64,000 nt of DNA. Source: Schaalia georgiae DSM 6843 (lineage in GTDB: Bacteria > Actinomycetota > Actinomycetes > Actinomycetales > Actinomycetaceae). Of the stretch, positions 1-8,839 are shown in pieces (within the stretch, counting starts at the first letter, position 1; every line of letters begins with the position of its first letter). The DNA lies in assembly GCF_000429245.1 (NCBI RefSeq), contig NZ_KE386870.1:155311-219310 (forward strand). The letters are read 5' to 3'. The position numbers and the translations under genes are program-made. The notes beneath the pieces were generated by a model. The model saw only the letters and a list, made by a program, of their open reading frames with translations. It made no database searches and had not been told where the DNA came from.

Positions 1-566
1 GAGGTGTTCATCTGGTCGAGCACGTTCTGGCAGTACTCCTCCCTCTCCCTGTCCCGCTCCTTCTCCAGGGACGACCAGTACAGCTCACTGGCCACCATGG
101 CCACCGCCCCCACCACGGGGACCGCGAAGAAGGCCACGGCCCCCGCCCCGTCTGTGGCGGCCCGCCACCCCCGCTCCGCGCCGGTGAGCAACTCGGGCGA
201 CACGTTCTGGTTGAACAAGTCCCGCGCTTGGCGCATCGTCCCGCGCGCCTGGACCACCACGTCGTGCCCGTCGCGCAACTGGTCCCGCGTCGCCCCCAAG
301 TCCGCCAGGAACGCACCCGCCCACTCGTCGATCGCGCCGCGCACCTGCTCGGAGCGGAACCCATTGGTCTGGGCGTACTTGCGCACCAGTTCCTCGCAAG
401 CGCCGATCCTGTCCAGGACCAACTGGTGGGCGGCGTCGTCGGCGCTGTCGTCGTAGTGCAGATCCGCCACCGCCTGAAGACGCTCAAAACACGTCCCCCG
501 ACCGTCCCCGCCCTTGCCCGCCCCGCCGGCCTGCTTGACCACCTTCTGAACACCCATGGCCAACAC
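1..566 (-). CDS. hypothetical membrane-associated helical protein (3' end cut by window edge)
   Basis: The gene runs off the left edge; about 188 residues are visible. The frame is open from GTG at 566, with GGAGGGAAGG at 572-581 as ribosome binding site; the in-frame ATG at 557 is an alternative start. The protein is mostly helical and rich in Asp, Glu, Arg and Ala, with one hydrophobic segment at about residues 139-157 (core FFAVPVVGAVAMVA). A strongly charged stretch (EKERDREREE) follows, before the cut. I do not recognise a family. The helical build and a single W-A-G near residue 79 only superficially recall WXG100/LXG-type secreted proteins, and no T7SS gene is visible. Codon-position GC is typical of the window, which supports it over the overlapping frames. 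Confidence 0.6.
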   Translation of the reverse strand, partial: MLAMGVQKVVKQAGGAGKGGDGRGTCFERLQAVADLHYDDSADDAAHQLVLDRIGACEELVRKYAQTNGFRSEQVRGAIDEWAGAFLADLGATRDQLRDGHDVVVQARGTMRQARDLFNQNVSPELLTGAERGWRAATDGAGAVAFFAVPVVGAVAMVASELYWSSLEKERDREREEYCQNVLDQMNT

Positions 567-883
567 CCCGACCTTCCCTCCCCCGCACTGGGGAACCATA
601 TGGAACACGCCGATGCCAAACCGCACCGACACCGGTAACCATACCCCGCCCCGCCCCACCTGGAGAACACCCACCGGACTGTGGCATCCACCACCCGCCC
701 GCCCCCCTCACCACCGTCCCGACAACGAGCACCACCCACAACAACGAGATGAACACCGCGCGCACCCGGATCCGCACCACGGACACGCGCTCCTGGGCTG
801 CGGGCGGTGCTCCTGCCGACCCCGTCCCCTGTGCCCAGGGCCCGAAAGGCACCCGCATCAGCGGGGCAAAGGCCCCGCAAAAG
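567..883. other. intergenic region between divergent genes
   Basis: Lies between the divergent truncated gene and mmsA. It contains a perfect 7-bp stem (861-878, arms GCGGGGC/GCCCCGC, loop AAAG) just upstream of the mmsA -10 element. One minus-strand frame with a short hydrophobic stretch (about 740-800) was considered but lacks other support. Nothing else convincing is seen. Confidence 0.5.
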
Positions 884-925
884 TGCTATATTTTGTCATG
901 ACAAACGAATGTTCATGGGTGAACA
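884..925 (+). promoter_or_regulatory. mmsA promoter and tandem palindromic operators
   Basis: An extended -10 element TGCTATATT lies at 884-892. It is followed by a perfect 14-bp palindrome TTTGTCATGACAAA (892-905) at the expected transcription start, and a second inverted repeat TGTTCA-N4-TGAACA (910-925). This placement suggests repression by a dimeric regulator. The ribosome binding site AAAGG (931-935) follows. Confidence 0.6.
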
Positions 926-942
926 CAATGAAAGGTCCCGCA

Positions 943-2445
943 ATGGCAATCGAACTCTGGGTGGACGGCCGCGAGTACCAGGCGTCCTCGACCCGCACAC
1001 TCCCCGTGGAGGATCCCGCGACGGGCGCGGTGGTCGACGAACTGCGCCTGGCGGACTCCGCCGACCTCGACCACGTCGTCGCCGTCGCGCGCGCGGCCCA
1101 GGCCGAGTGGGCGCGCACACCGCTGGCCAAGCGCGTCGACGTCATGTTCAAATTCCGCCAGCTCATCATCGAGCACCAGGACGAGCTGGCAGACATCATC
1201 GTGCGCGAGGGCGGCAAGACCCACGGGGACGCCCTGGGCGAGATCGCCCGGGGGCGTGAGACCGTCGACTTCGCGTGCGGGATCAATACGGCGCTCAAGG
1301 GCGAGTTCACCGACCAGGCCTCCACGGGCGTCGATGTCCACACGCTCCGCCAGCCGGTCGGTGTGGTCGCGGGCATCGCCCCCTTCAACTTCCCCGTCAT
1401 GGTCCCCATGTGGATGCACCCGATCGCGCTGGCCACGGGCAACGCCTTCATCCTCAAAGTCGCCTCCCTGGTGCCCTCCGCCTCGCTCTGCATCGCCCGC
1501 CTGTACAAGGAGGCCGGCCTGCCCGACGGCCTCTTCAACGTCATCGCAGGCGACCGGGCGCTCGTGGGCGGGATCCTCGCCCACGACGGCATCGACGCGA
1601 TCAGCTTCGTCGGCTCCTCGCCGGTGGCGCACGTCGTCCAGGACACGGGCACGTCCCACGGCAAGCGCGTCCAGGCCCTGGGCGGCGCCAACAACCATGC
1701 GATCGTCATGCCGGACGCGGATATCGAATTCGCCGCCCAGCACATCAGCGCCGGAGCCTTCGGCGCCGCGGGGCAGCGCTGTATGGCGCTGCCGGTGATC
1801 GTCGCCGTCGGCGGCGTCGAGGAGAGGCTGGTCCCCGCCATCAAGGCCCGCGCCGAGAAGATCGTCGTGGGCCCGGGGACGGATCCCGGGGCGGAGATGG
1901 GGCCAGTCATCACGCGCTCCTCGCTCCAGCGCATCGAGAAGTGGATCGCGGACGCCGAGGCGGCGGGCGCCCGGGTGGTCCTCGACGGGCGCTGCTACCG
2001 CCCGGCGGGCGAGGAGTTCGCCAACGGCTTCTGGCTGGGCCCGACGATCCTGGACGAAGTGGACCGCGGCCTGCAGGTGTACCGCGAGGAGGTGTTCGGC
2101 CCCGTGCTGGTGGTCGTGCGCGCCGGCACCTACGAGGAGGCCATCGAGATCGTCAACTCCTCCGAGTTCGGCAACGGGTCGGCGATCTTCACCTCGGACG
2201 GCGACACCGCGCGCCACTTCACCGTCGATGTCGAGGCGGGGATGGTCGGGGTCAACGTGCCGATCCCCGTGCCGGTGGCGTACTACTCCTTCGGTGGCTG
2301 GAAGGAGTCGCTGCTGGGCGACACCCACATCCACGGCCCCGAGGGCGTGCGCTTCTACACGCGCGCGAAGGTGGTGACCAGCCGGTGGCCCAAGCGGGGC
2401 GAGAAGGTGGGCTACGTGGGGATGGACTTCCCGACGAACGGCTGA
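943..2445 (+). CDS. mmsA: CoA-acylating methylmalonate/malonate-semialdehyde dehydrogenase
   Basis: 500-residue aldehyde dehydrogenase of the MmsA/IolA type, which oxidises (methyl)malonate semialdehyde to propionyl- or acetyl-CoA with NAD in valine or myo-inositol catabolism. Visible features are the family segment NFPVMVPMWMHPIAL, the cofactor-site region LGGANNHAIVMPDAD and the catalytic cysteine in GQRCMA (about residue 284). The length matches the family. ATG 943 is chosen because AAAGG sits 7 bases upstream; the open frame extends much further 5' but only through low-quality Pro/His-rich sequence. No iol or mms partners are adjacent. The next gene is an inositol-type MFS transporter, which makes a reduced inositol-utilisation role possible. 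Known: the family reaction. Inferred: the substrate here. Confidence 0.93.
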   Translation: MAIELWVDGREYQASSTRTLPVEDPATGAVVDELRLADSADLDHVVAVARAAQAEWARTPLAKRVDVMFKFRQLIIEHQDELADIIVREGGKTHGDALGEIARGRETVDFACGINTALKGEFTDQASTGVDVHTLRQPVGVVAGIAPFNFPVMVPMWMHPIALATGNAFILKVASLVPSASLCIARLYKEAGLPDGLFNVIAGDRALVGGILAHDGIDAISFVGSSPVAHVVQDTGTSHGKRVQALGGANNHAIVMPDADIEFAAQHISAGAFGAAGQRCMALPVIVAVGGVEERLVPAIKARAEKIVVGPGTDPGAEMGPVITRSSLQRIEKWIADAEAAGARVVLDGRCYRPAGEEFANGFWLGPTILDEVDRGLQVYREEVFGPVLVVVRAGTYEEAIEIVNSSEFGNGSAIFTSDGDTARHFTVDVEAGMVGVNVPIPVPVAYYSFGGWKESLLGDTHIHGPEGVRFYTRAKVVTSRWPKRGEKVGYVGMDFPTNG

Positions 2446-2458
2446 CCCCGGCTCCTGC

Positions 2459-2495
2459 GGGGGTGGTGCGGAATATTCCGCACCACCCCCTTTTT
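2459..2495 (+). terminator. rho-independent terminator after mmsA
   Basis: A perfect 16-bp inverted repeat (GGGGGTGGTGCGGAAT at 2459-2474 and its complement at 2475-2490) is followed directly by TTTTT. It starts 13 bases after the mmsA stop codon. Confidence 0.92.
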
Positions 2496-2545
2496 GTCCG
2501 AACAAATAACGGGATCAGTGTCCCAAAATGCTGTGATAGTGTAGG

Positions 2546-2572
2546 TTGCCTCAGTGTTCAGTTCCATATAAT
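2546..2572 (+). promoter_or_regulatory. promoter of the MFS transporter gene
   Basis: Consensus -10 TATAAT at 2567-2572 with TTGCCT at 2546-2551 (15-bp spacer, slightly short). It would give a leader of about 170 bases before the ATG at 2750, in a locally AT-rich stretch. Confidence 0.6.
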
Positions 2573-2749
2573 TTGCCGTATATGAAAGTTTGACAGGTCA
2601 AAGCTATTGATCTGGTGGGAGGGGGCCGTAGGCTAACGGGCATCCGGGGCGCACGGATCAGGCGCAATGGTCAGCCGTCCCCACAGCGACTCCGGCCACG
2701 TGGCCGGGGCCAACTCCTCGCCCCGACGGAGGGGAGGAAAGGAAATGAC

Positions 2750-4366
2750 ATGTCAACCGGAAAGACGATCGACGACTACACGCCCGACACAGTGCGCGGA
2801 CTCGTCGCCTCGACTCCGCCGTCGGGCAAGAAGCGCTCCCTGGGCGCCATAGCCGCGGTCGCCACCCTGGGGTCCCTGCTGTTCGGCTACGACACTGGCG
2901 TTGTGGCCGGAGCGCTGCCGTACATGTACATGCCCGGCGGCGCCGGCGGCCTGGCCATGACGACGTGGGAGGAGGGCTGGGTCGGCGGCCTGCTGTGCAT
3001 CGGAGCCGCGCTGGGCGCCTTCTTCGGCGGAAGCCTCTCCGACCGGTACGGCCGCCGCCACAACATCACCCTGCTCGCCATCATCTTCTTCTTCGGCGCG
3101 CTCGGCTGCGCCATCGCCCCCAGTATCTGGGTCCTGTACCTGGCCCGCGTCGTCCTCGGTTTCGCAGTGGGCGGCGCCTCCGCCACGGTCCCCGTGTTCC
3201 TGGGCGAGACCGCGCCCAAGCGCCTGCGGGGCGTGCTGGTGGCCACCGACCAGATGATGATCGTCTTCGGCCAGTTCCTGGCCTTCTCCATGAACGCGCT
3301 CCTGGCCCGCTGGAACGGCGGTCCGACGCTGCACATCACGGCCGACGCCATCGACGAGAACGGCGCGGTCCTGGCCCACGCGGGCGCCGACGTCGCCTGG
3401 GAGACCGTCAGGCACGCCACCAACCTCGCCCAGATCACCGACACCGGCAACGGCATGACGTGGCGCTACATGCTCGTCCTGTGCTCCCTGCCTGCCATCG
3501 CCCTGTGGGTCGGCATCCGCATGATGCCCGAGTCCTCCCGCTGGTACGCCGCCAACCTGCGCATCGCCGAGTCCATCGGCTCCCTCAAGCGCGTGCGCGA
3601 CGAGAAGCGCGACGACATCGCCGACGAGGTCAACGAGATGCTCGCGGTCCAGCGCTTTGAGGCCGAGCAGGAGAAATGGTCGCTGGTCCAGATCCTCAAG
3701 ATCAAATGGGCGAGGAAACTGCTGTACATCGGCATCGTGCTGGGCCTGGCCGACCAGCTCACGGGCATCAACACGGCCATGTACTACACCCCGAAGATCC
3801 TCTCCGCGGCGGGAGTGCCCATAGAGGACGCCATCTCCCTCAACGTCGTGTCCGGGGCGATCTCCTTCATCGGCTCCGCGTGCGGCCTGTGGCTGGTGGC
3901 CAGGTTCGCCAGGCGCCACGTCGGCATGTACCAAGAGCTCGGCATCACGATCTCCCTGGCCGCCCTGGCATGCGTCTTCGGCTTCTTCATCAGTCCCTAC
4001 ATGACCGCCGACGGCAATATCGAGGGCGCTCCCCACTTCGCGCCGTGGCTGGTCCTGGCGATCATCTGCGTCTTCGTCTTCATCAAGCAGTCGGGCACCG
4101 TCACCTGGGTCCTCGTCTCCGAGATCTACCCGGCGGCCGTGCGCGGCACCGCTCTGGGGATCGCGGTCGGCACCCTGTGGCTGGCCAACGCCCTCGTGGC
4201 CATCGCCTTCCCGCCGCTCATGGCGAACGTCGGCGGCGCGGGCACCTACGCGATCTTCGCGGCCATCAACTTCCTGTCCTTCCTCTTCTACTGGAAGGTC
4301 GTCCCCGAGACGAAACTCCACTCACTGGAGGAACTCGAGCTCAAATTCAAGGAGGACTACTCCTGA
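2750..4366 (+). CDS. MFS sugar (myo-inositol-type) transporter
   Basis: 538-residue major facilitator of the sugar porter family, predicted to import a sugar or polyol by proton symport. Family signatures are visible: GSLLFGYDTGVVAGALP in TM1, DRYGRR after TM2 (about residues 97-102), PESSRW before the central loop, QLTGIN in TM7 and PETK near the C terminus. The periplasmic loop after TM5-6 is unusually long and polar. ATG 2750 is chosen for the strong GGAGGGGAGGAAAGGAA just upstream; the upstream in-frame extension is Arg/Gly-rich and unlikely to be translated. Its neighbour mmsA suggests inositol, but xylose or glucose cannot be excluded. It has its own promoter, and mmsA ends in a strong terminator, so the two are separate transcripts. 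Confidence 0.88.
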   Translation: MSTGKTIDDYTPDTVRGLVASTPPSGKKRSLGAIAAVATLGSLLFGYDTGVVAGALPYMYMPGGAGGLAMTTWEEGWVGGLLCIGAALGAFFGGSLSDRYGRRHNITLLAIIFFFGALGCAIAPSIWVLYLARVVLGFAVGGASATVPVFLGETAPKRLRGVLVATDQMMIVFGQFLAFSMNALLARWNGGPTLHITADAIDENGAVLAHAGADVAWETVRHATNLAQITDTGNGMTWRYMLVLCSLPAIALWVGIRMMPESSRWYAANLRIAESIGSLKRVRDEKRDDIADEVNEMLAVQRFEAEQEKWSLVQILKIKWARKLLYIGIVLGLADQLTGINTAMYYTPKILSAAGVPIEDAISLNVVSGAISFIGSACGLWLVARFARRHVGMYQELGITISLAALACVFGFFISPYMTADGNIEGAPHFAPWLVLAIICVFVFIKQSGTVTWVLVSEIYPAAVRGTALGIAVGTLWLANALVAIAFPPLMANVGGAGTYAIFAAINFLSFLFYWKVVPETKLHSLEELELKFKEDYS

Positions 4367-4502
4367 ACCTGGTCCCCACGTGGGGAGGGACCCGGCGCCG
4401 ATCCTGGTGAGCAATCGGCGGGCTCAGAGCCGCCTCAAGTGGGCGCGGAGGAGGGTCGAGTGACGGCTCCCGGGCGGCTCCAGCTTGACTGATGGGGCGG
4501 GG

Positions 4503-4608
4503 TGCGGGTTCGTTGAAGGGGCGGTCCGCCGTCGGTGCGCCAGGCTGGACTGGCCGTTGAGGTCGATGCGGGTTCGTTGAAAAGGGGCGCGATCGGCGTT
4601 GGTGCGCC
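4503..4608 (+). repeat. 64-bp-spaced direct repeat
   Basis: TGCGGGTTCGTTGAA occurs at 4503-4517 and again at 4567-4581, exactly 64 bp apart. Each copy is followed by a related GGTGCGCC segment (4534-4541 and 4601-4608). Confidence 0.7.
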
Positions 4609-4656
4609 TATCGCGGTGTTGTGCGCGCTGCGCTGTCGGGTCCGAAGGGCTTAGGT

Positions 4657-4733
4657 GTTCCAAAAAGCGTCTGAGTTCGGTGGTTTTGGCCGGAATCGGT
4701 GGAAAACGGGCAGACTCAGACGCATTTTGGAAC
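4657..4733. repeat. inverted pair of 20-bp boxes
   Basis: GTTCCAAAAAGCGTCTGAGT at 4657-4676 is repeated in inverse orientation at 4714-4733 with one mismatch, separated by 37 bp. It could be a hairpin, a protein-binding pair or the ends of a tiny mobile element. Confidence 0.75.
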
Positions 4734-4942
4734 AGCGGCGGGCCGTGGGATCCACAGCGGTTCCTGGCTGTCGCCGCCATCGAGGTCGTGGGGAAATGCC
4801 GCGTCTGCGGCCGCCCTCGGCAGGGGAGCAGGGCCACAGGCGGTCATCGCCGGACGAGTGCCGCAGTTGGGCCCATCCATCGGCTCGGCGCGCAGCGCCT
4901 CCGAGCCGCCGTTACTGGGCGGCGCCGTAGAGTTGGGTTCTG

Positions 4943-6277
4943 TCAGCGGGACACTGCCTCCTCGACGACGGCCGACACCTCGCGCGCCACGGACTGCCAT
5001 GTGAATACCTCGCGGACGCGCCGCTGGACCGCGGCGGCGCAGGCCGCGCGGCGCACGGGATCCTCCACCGCCTCGGTGAGGGCGGTCGTGAGGGCGTCGG
5101 CCAGCTCCGCGCTGGAAGAGCCGTCCACCACCCACCCGTGCTCCGGGTCGATGATGACCTCCTCCGTGCCGCCGCGGGGGGTCGCGATCACGGCGCACCC
5201 CATCAGGCCGGCCTCCAGGATCGAGGTGGGCAGGCCCTCGGGGTACAACGACGGGTAGACGAACACGTCGGTGCGGCGGTACAGGCTCATGACGGCGGGG
5301 AAGTCCAGGGTTCCCAGGAACTCCACGCCCGCGCTGTCCCCGTACTCCGCGCGCAGCTGGTCCCCGATGGGGCCCGAGCCGGCGACTGCGAGGACCAGGT
5401 CGAGGTCCGGGTGGGAGTCCCTGACGCGGGTGAAGGCCTCCAGCAGGGCGACCACGCCCTTCTCCGCGATGAGGCGCCCCGCGTAGGAGATGACGATCGG
5501 CGCGCGCTCCGGGGCGCCGCCGTCCGGGCCATCCGGAGCGGAACCGCCCGACGCTGTTCGGCTTGGCGCTGCGGCGTCCGGCGAGGCGGCGCCGCCCGCC
5601 GGGGCTTCGCGCACAGGGTCCGTCCCGCTTGACGGTTCTTCCGCGCGCGCGCCCTGCGCCCCGCTGCGGGGCCACCGGTCCTCGAAGCGGTCGTCGGCCT
5701 TGGCGGCGTCGTCGGGGTTGACGGCATTGTACCACACGCCCGACGCCTCGATGCGGAAGTGCCGCAGCCACTTGTTGCAGTTCTTGGACACGCCGTAGTA
5801 CGAGGTGACATTGCGCTTCACGAAGCGGGTGAGCCCGTGCTCGTAGATCCCCCCGAAGAAGTCGAGCACCTTCGAGCCCACCGACATGTGCGCCGTTCCG
5901 TGCTCGATGAGGGCGACGGGCCTGCCCTGGCGCTTCGCCAGGCGCGCCCCCAGCAGGGAGGTCAGGTGGAAGCGCGTGTTGACGATGTAGAAGTCCGCGG
6001 CCTCGGCCTCCACGCGCGCCATCGTCTCCTTGAAGCGCGCGTCCCTCTTGAAGAACGGGTAGCGCTGCTTGAACAGGCCCTTCGTGGGGAGCCGGTAGAC
6101 GCGCATCCCGTCGCGCTCCTCGAAACGCGGTAAGGACTCGTCGAACAAGGACGTCACAATGAACACGTCGTAGCCCAAGTGGCGCAACTGGGCGCTCAAC
6201 CGGTCGATGTAGCGCTCGATCCCGCCCAAGTAGGGCAGGTAGAACTCCATGAAGATCCCGATCTTCGTGCGCTCCAT
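4943..6277 (-). CDS. GT4-family glycosyltransferase
   Basis: 444-residue cytoplasmic GT-B glycosyltransferase, probably adding a sugar to a lipid-linked surface glycan. The N-terminal acceptor domain has the YLGGIERY loop (residues 16-23). The C-terminal nucleotide-sugar domain has YAGRLIAEKG and the E-x7-E motif EGLPTSILE (about 347-355). Between the domains, residues about 204-259 form an Ala/Gly/Pro/Ser-rich insert absent from typical family members. A strong ribosome binding site (AAGGAGGTG) precedes ATG 6277. It is the last gene of the lic-type operon, 61 bp after the flippase gene. Sugar donor and acceptor are unknown. Confidence 0.88.
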   Translation of the reverse strand: MERTKIGIFMEFYLPYLGGIERYIDRLSAQLRHLGYDVFIVTSLFDESLPRFEERDGMRVYRLPTKGLFKQRYPFFKRDARFKETMARVEAEAADFYIVNTRFHLTSLLGARLAKRQGRPVALIEHGTAHMSVGSKVLDFFGGIYEHGLTRFVKRNVTSYYGVSKNCNKWLRHFRIEASGVWYNAVNPDDAAKADDRFEDRWPRSGAQGARAEEPSSGTDPVREAPAGGAASPDAAAPSRTASGGSAPDGPDGGAPERAPIVISYAGRLIAEKGVVALLEAFTRVRDSHPDLDLVLAVAGSGPIGDQLRAEYGDSAGVEFLGTLDFPAVMSLYRRTDVFVYPSLYPEGLPTSILEAGLMGCAVIATPRGGTEEVIIDPEHGWVVDGSSSAELADALTTALTEAVEDPVRRAACAAAVQRRVREVFTWQSVAREVSAVVEEAVSR

Positions 6278-6338
6278 CAGCGCACCTCCTTCTCAGGGCT
6301 CGTGCCGTGCCCGCACCAGGGTACGAGGCGGGGGCCGC

Positions 6339-7904
6339 TCATGCCCGCGGCCCTCCCCGCGGGTCACAGGGCCCGTGGTCCTCAGCGGTCCGGGACGGGG
6401 GAGTCCCGGGCCCGTCGGGGGTGGGGGAGGGGGGCCCCTCCACGATGGTATCGGAGGCGGGTGCGTCAGGCGGGGAGGACGGCCCGGACGAGGAGGGGCT
6501 GCCCTGGTCGGAGGAGGGGGCGGACGAGGAGGGGCCGTCCCCGTCGCCCGTCGCCCGGCCGGACAGGACAGCGCGGCGCCCGCCCACCATGAACAGGACG
6601 AAGAGGACCGCCAGGACGCTCATGGCGCCCGAGTAGCTGATCGCCGCGCCCATCATCCCCAGGAGCGGGGTCAGCCACTGGGCCAGCGCCCACGCGCACA
6701 CCGCGGCCAACGCGTAGGCGACCAGCACCAGGTTCTGGCGGCGCATCGTCGCCAGGGCGTAGTAGAGGATCACGCCAGCGGCGTTCATGGCGCCGCCGAA
6801 GACCAGGACCATGAGCTCCATGCGGTAGGCGGACACGTCGATGCCGTAGACGAGGCGCAGCAGCGGGGCGCCCACCAGGAATGTCACGGCCCCCACCACG
6901 ACGAAGGCGAAGGCCGTCGAGGCGAGCCCCCGGCGCACCATGGCCGCGAAACCCGGCCAGTCACCAGCGGCCCACCGCGTCGCGATGCGGGTCAGCAGCG
7001 GGCGGAACACGAACAGGGAGAGCATGTTGATCGCGACGGCCGGCATGTAGATGATCGCGAAGTCGCCCAGCGGGGCGCTGCCCAGGAAGTCGTTGACGGC
7101 GTAGCGCGGGGCATTGGCCAGGTACTGGTTGAGGAAGGCCGCCAGGAACAGGGGCAGGCACTGGACCAGCAGGCCGCGGACGGCCCGCGCCCCCCAGTCC
7201 GGGCGCAGGGGGAACAGGCCCCGGGCAGGCAGCCCGTAGGCCGCCGCCAGCACCACGACCGTTACCCCGAAGGTGACCAGCGTCGCCACCATCAGGCTCT
7301 GGGTGGCCCAGTACAGGCCGCTCCACAGGAAGGTCGTCACGAAGATCCGCAGGAAGCAGGCCCTCCCCGCGATATCGAGGCGTCCGCAGCGCTGGAACTC
7401 CGAGTAGTACACGTCCTCGAAGGCGTCGAAGATCCTCAGCAGCGCCAGGCAGACGACCACCAGCAGGGGGGAGGACTCCGACGCCCTCGTCCACGCGTGC
7501 CCCACGATGAAGGCCACCATGAGGGCGCACGTGATGATCCGGGTCGCCAAGTAGGTGCCGAACGTGAAGCGCCGCCGCACGTCCGTCACGTGGTAGGTGC
7601 GGACCTCGTAAAGGCCGAGCGTCTGGTACTGCTGCCCGATGGCCAGGGCCAGGGTGAAGATCCCGTAGGCATGGCGGGCCGAGTCCTGGTCGGAGCCCGA
7701 GCGCGTGATCGCGATGCCCATGATGACCACCGCGAGGCTCGACATGAGGGAGGCCGCAGTGTTCCACAGGTAGTCGCGGCCCAGTTGCTTCTTCGAGTCG
7801 AGGGCGGCGTCCGAGGTGGTGGCCCGCGCATCGGCGTCCGCGGACCCGGCGCGTTCGGCGGCCCCGCTCCCCTCGGCGCCCCGGGGGGCGGTGGCCTCAC
7901 TCAT
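6339..7904 (-). CDS. Wzx-like oligosaccharide flippase
   Basis: 521-residue polytopic membrane protein of the MATE/polysaccharide-biosynthesis flippase type. About twelve hydrophobic segments lie between residues 40 and 440. The soluble N-terminal 40 residues and the last roughly 70 residues (Ser/Gly/Pro/Asp-rich) look disordered. The conserved opening [12 protein letters not shown] resembles Wzx proteins. It would flip a lipid-linked repeat unit across the membrane. ATG 7904 overlaps the end of licD by 8 bp, implying translational coupling; GTG 7907 is an alternative. No Wzy polymerase is recognised nearby, so the polymerisation step is unassigned. Confidence 0.82.
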   Translation of the reverse strand: MSEATAPRGAEGSGAAERAGSADADARATTSDAALDSKKQLGRDYLWNTAASLMSSLAVVIMGIAITRSGSDQDSARHAYGIFTLALAIGQQYQTLGLYEVRTYHVTDVRRRFTFGTYLATRIITCALMVAFIVGHAWTRASESSPLLVVVCLALLRIFDAFEDVYYSEFQRCGRLDIAGRACFLRIFVTTFLWSGLYWATQSLMVATLVTFGVTVVVLAAAYGLPARGLFPLRPDWGARAVRGLLVQCLPLFLAAFLNQYLANAPRYAVNDFLGSAPLGDFAIIYMPAVAINMLSLFVFRPLLTRIATRWAAGDWPGFAAMVRRGLASTAFAFVVVGAVTFLVGAPLLRLVYGIDVSAYRMELMVLVFGGAMNAAGVILYYALATMRRQNLVLVAYALAAVCAWALAQWLTPLLGMMGAAISYSGAMSVLAVLFVLFMVGGRRAVLSGRATGDGDGPSSSAPSSDQGSPSSSGPSSPPDAPASDTIVEGPPSPTPDGPGTPPSRTAEDHGPCDPRGGPRA

Positions 7905-8826
7905 CACTGCCCCCGTTCCCGTCCGGGGCCTCGCCGTACTCGTCGGCGTGGGGGCCCAGGACGATGTGGAAGGGCTTGTGGTTGACGCGCTCGGACTCCT
8001 CGGGAACCCGCATGTAGTCCCCGTAGCCGCGGGTCAGGACCGCGTCGTGGTCGCGCGGGACCCGGATGGTGATGTCCTCGAAGGGGACCTCGCGCGCGGG
8101 GAAGAGCTCGTCGGTGGTGGCGCTCCACCGCATCGGGTCGCGCGTGGAGAAATCGCCGAGCAGGACGGGGCGGTCCGCAGGGGCTGCGCCGGAGGCGGCC
8201 GAGGCGTTCTTCTTCGCACCCAGCATGGCCGCGCGCAGCCACCGGCGGTACAGGCCCCGTTCGGTGATCCGCAGGGCGCGGAGCGCGAAGTGGACGCCCA
8301 GCATGACCGCGGAGGCCGCCTGGCGGGCCGGGGTGGGCAGGCCCGTGGGTGGATTGCCCACGCCCCGCAGGAACATGAGCCTGGCCCACAGCCACGTGCC
8401 CCGGGACTGGCGGGCGAAGACCCGCTTGTTCTCTGCGATCTCGTCCAGCACGAACAGGTCCACGCCGATGGGCATGCGGAACGACCTGCCCTTGGCGACC
8501 TCGGACACGAACTCGCTGCCCCGCAGGCCGATGACGCCGAAACTGATCGGGTAGTCGGCGTCGCTGAGCGGGGAGGCGATGAAGAACTCCGGGCGCAGCA
8601 CTGCGGGCGCCTCACGGATGAAACGCTCGTAGTCCTCGCGGGGCATGCACACGTCGCCGTCGTCGTCCCAGGGGATGAAGCCCTGGTGGCGCACCGCGCC
8701 GATGGCTGTGCCGCCGTAGGCGGTGTAACGGACGCCCAGGATCGCGCACACGCGGTCGATCTCGGCGAGCACGCGCTTCGTCACCGTCTGGACCGCCGCC
8801 AGGGCCGGCGGGTCGTAGGAGTGCAT
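7897..8826 (-). CDS. licD: LicD-family phosphotransferase (second copy)
   Basis: 309-residue LicD protein. LicD enzymes transfer phosphocholine from CDP-choline (some relatives transfer other phospho-groups) to a glycan. The hallmark is present: GGTAIGAVRHQGFIPWDDD at about residues 38-56. The residue after the DDD triplet is Gly (DDDGDV), where the neighbouring copy and most family members have Ile. C-terminal family segments FSTRD and YGDYMRVPEESER are also visible. AGAGGACACC precedes ATG 8826. It lies 13 bp after the first licD and overlaps the flippase gene. The two copies differ substantially and probably modify different residues, as proposed for pneumococcal LicD1/LicD2; that parallel is inferred. 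Confidence 0.87.
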   Translation of the reverse strand: MHSYDPPALAAVQTVTKRVLAEIDRVCAILGVRYTAYGGTAIGAVRHQGFIPWDDDGDVCMPREDYERFIREAPAVLRPEFFIASPLSDADYPISFGVIGLRGSEFVSEVAKGRSFRMPIGVDLFVLDEIAENKRVFARQSRGTWLWARLMFLRGVGNPPTGLPTPARQAASAVMLGVHFALRALRITERGLYRRWLRAAMLGAKKNASAASGAAPADRPVLLGDFSTRDPMRWSATTDELFPAREVPFEDITIRVPRDHDAVLTRGYGDYMRVPEESERVNHKPFHIVLGPHADEYGEAPDGNGGSDE

Positions 8827-8839
8827 GGTGTCCTCTCGG

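Larger units (their letters stand above)
4367..4942. other. 576-bp convergent intergenic region with repeats
   Basis: Lies between the ends of the MFS gene (+) and the GT4 gene (-). No convincing gene is seen. It holds the direct repeat at 4503-4608 and the inverted 20-mers at 4657-4733, listed separately. Confidence 0.6.

Noticed and set aside
484-858. Minus-strand open frame of 124 codons with a short hydrophobic stretch
   Set aside because: It overlaps the better-supported truncated gene in another frame, is Gly/Arg-rich after the hydrophobic part and has no ribosome binding site.
2753-4321. 522-codon minus-strand open frame opposite the MFS gene
   Set aside because: The plus strand encodes a full sugar porter with all motifs; the antisense peptide is Asp/Gly/Val-rich shadow sequence.
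4424-4837. Minus-strand open frame in the convergent spacer
   Set aside because: Its peptide simply reads through the direct and inverted DNA repeats and shows no domain.
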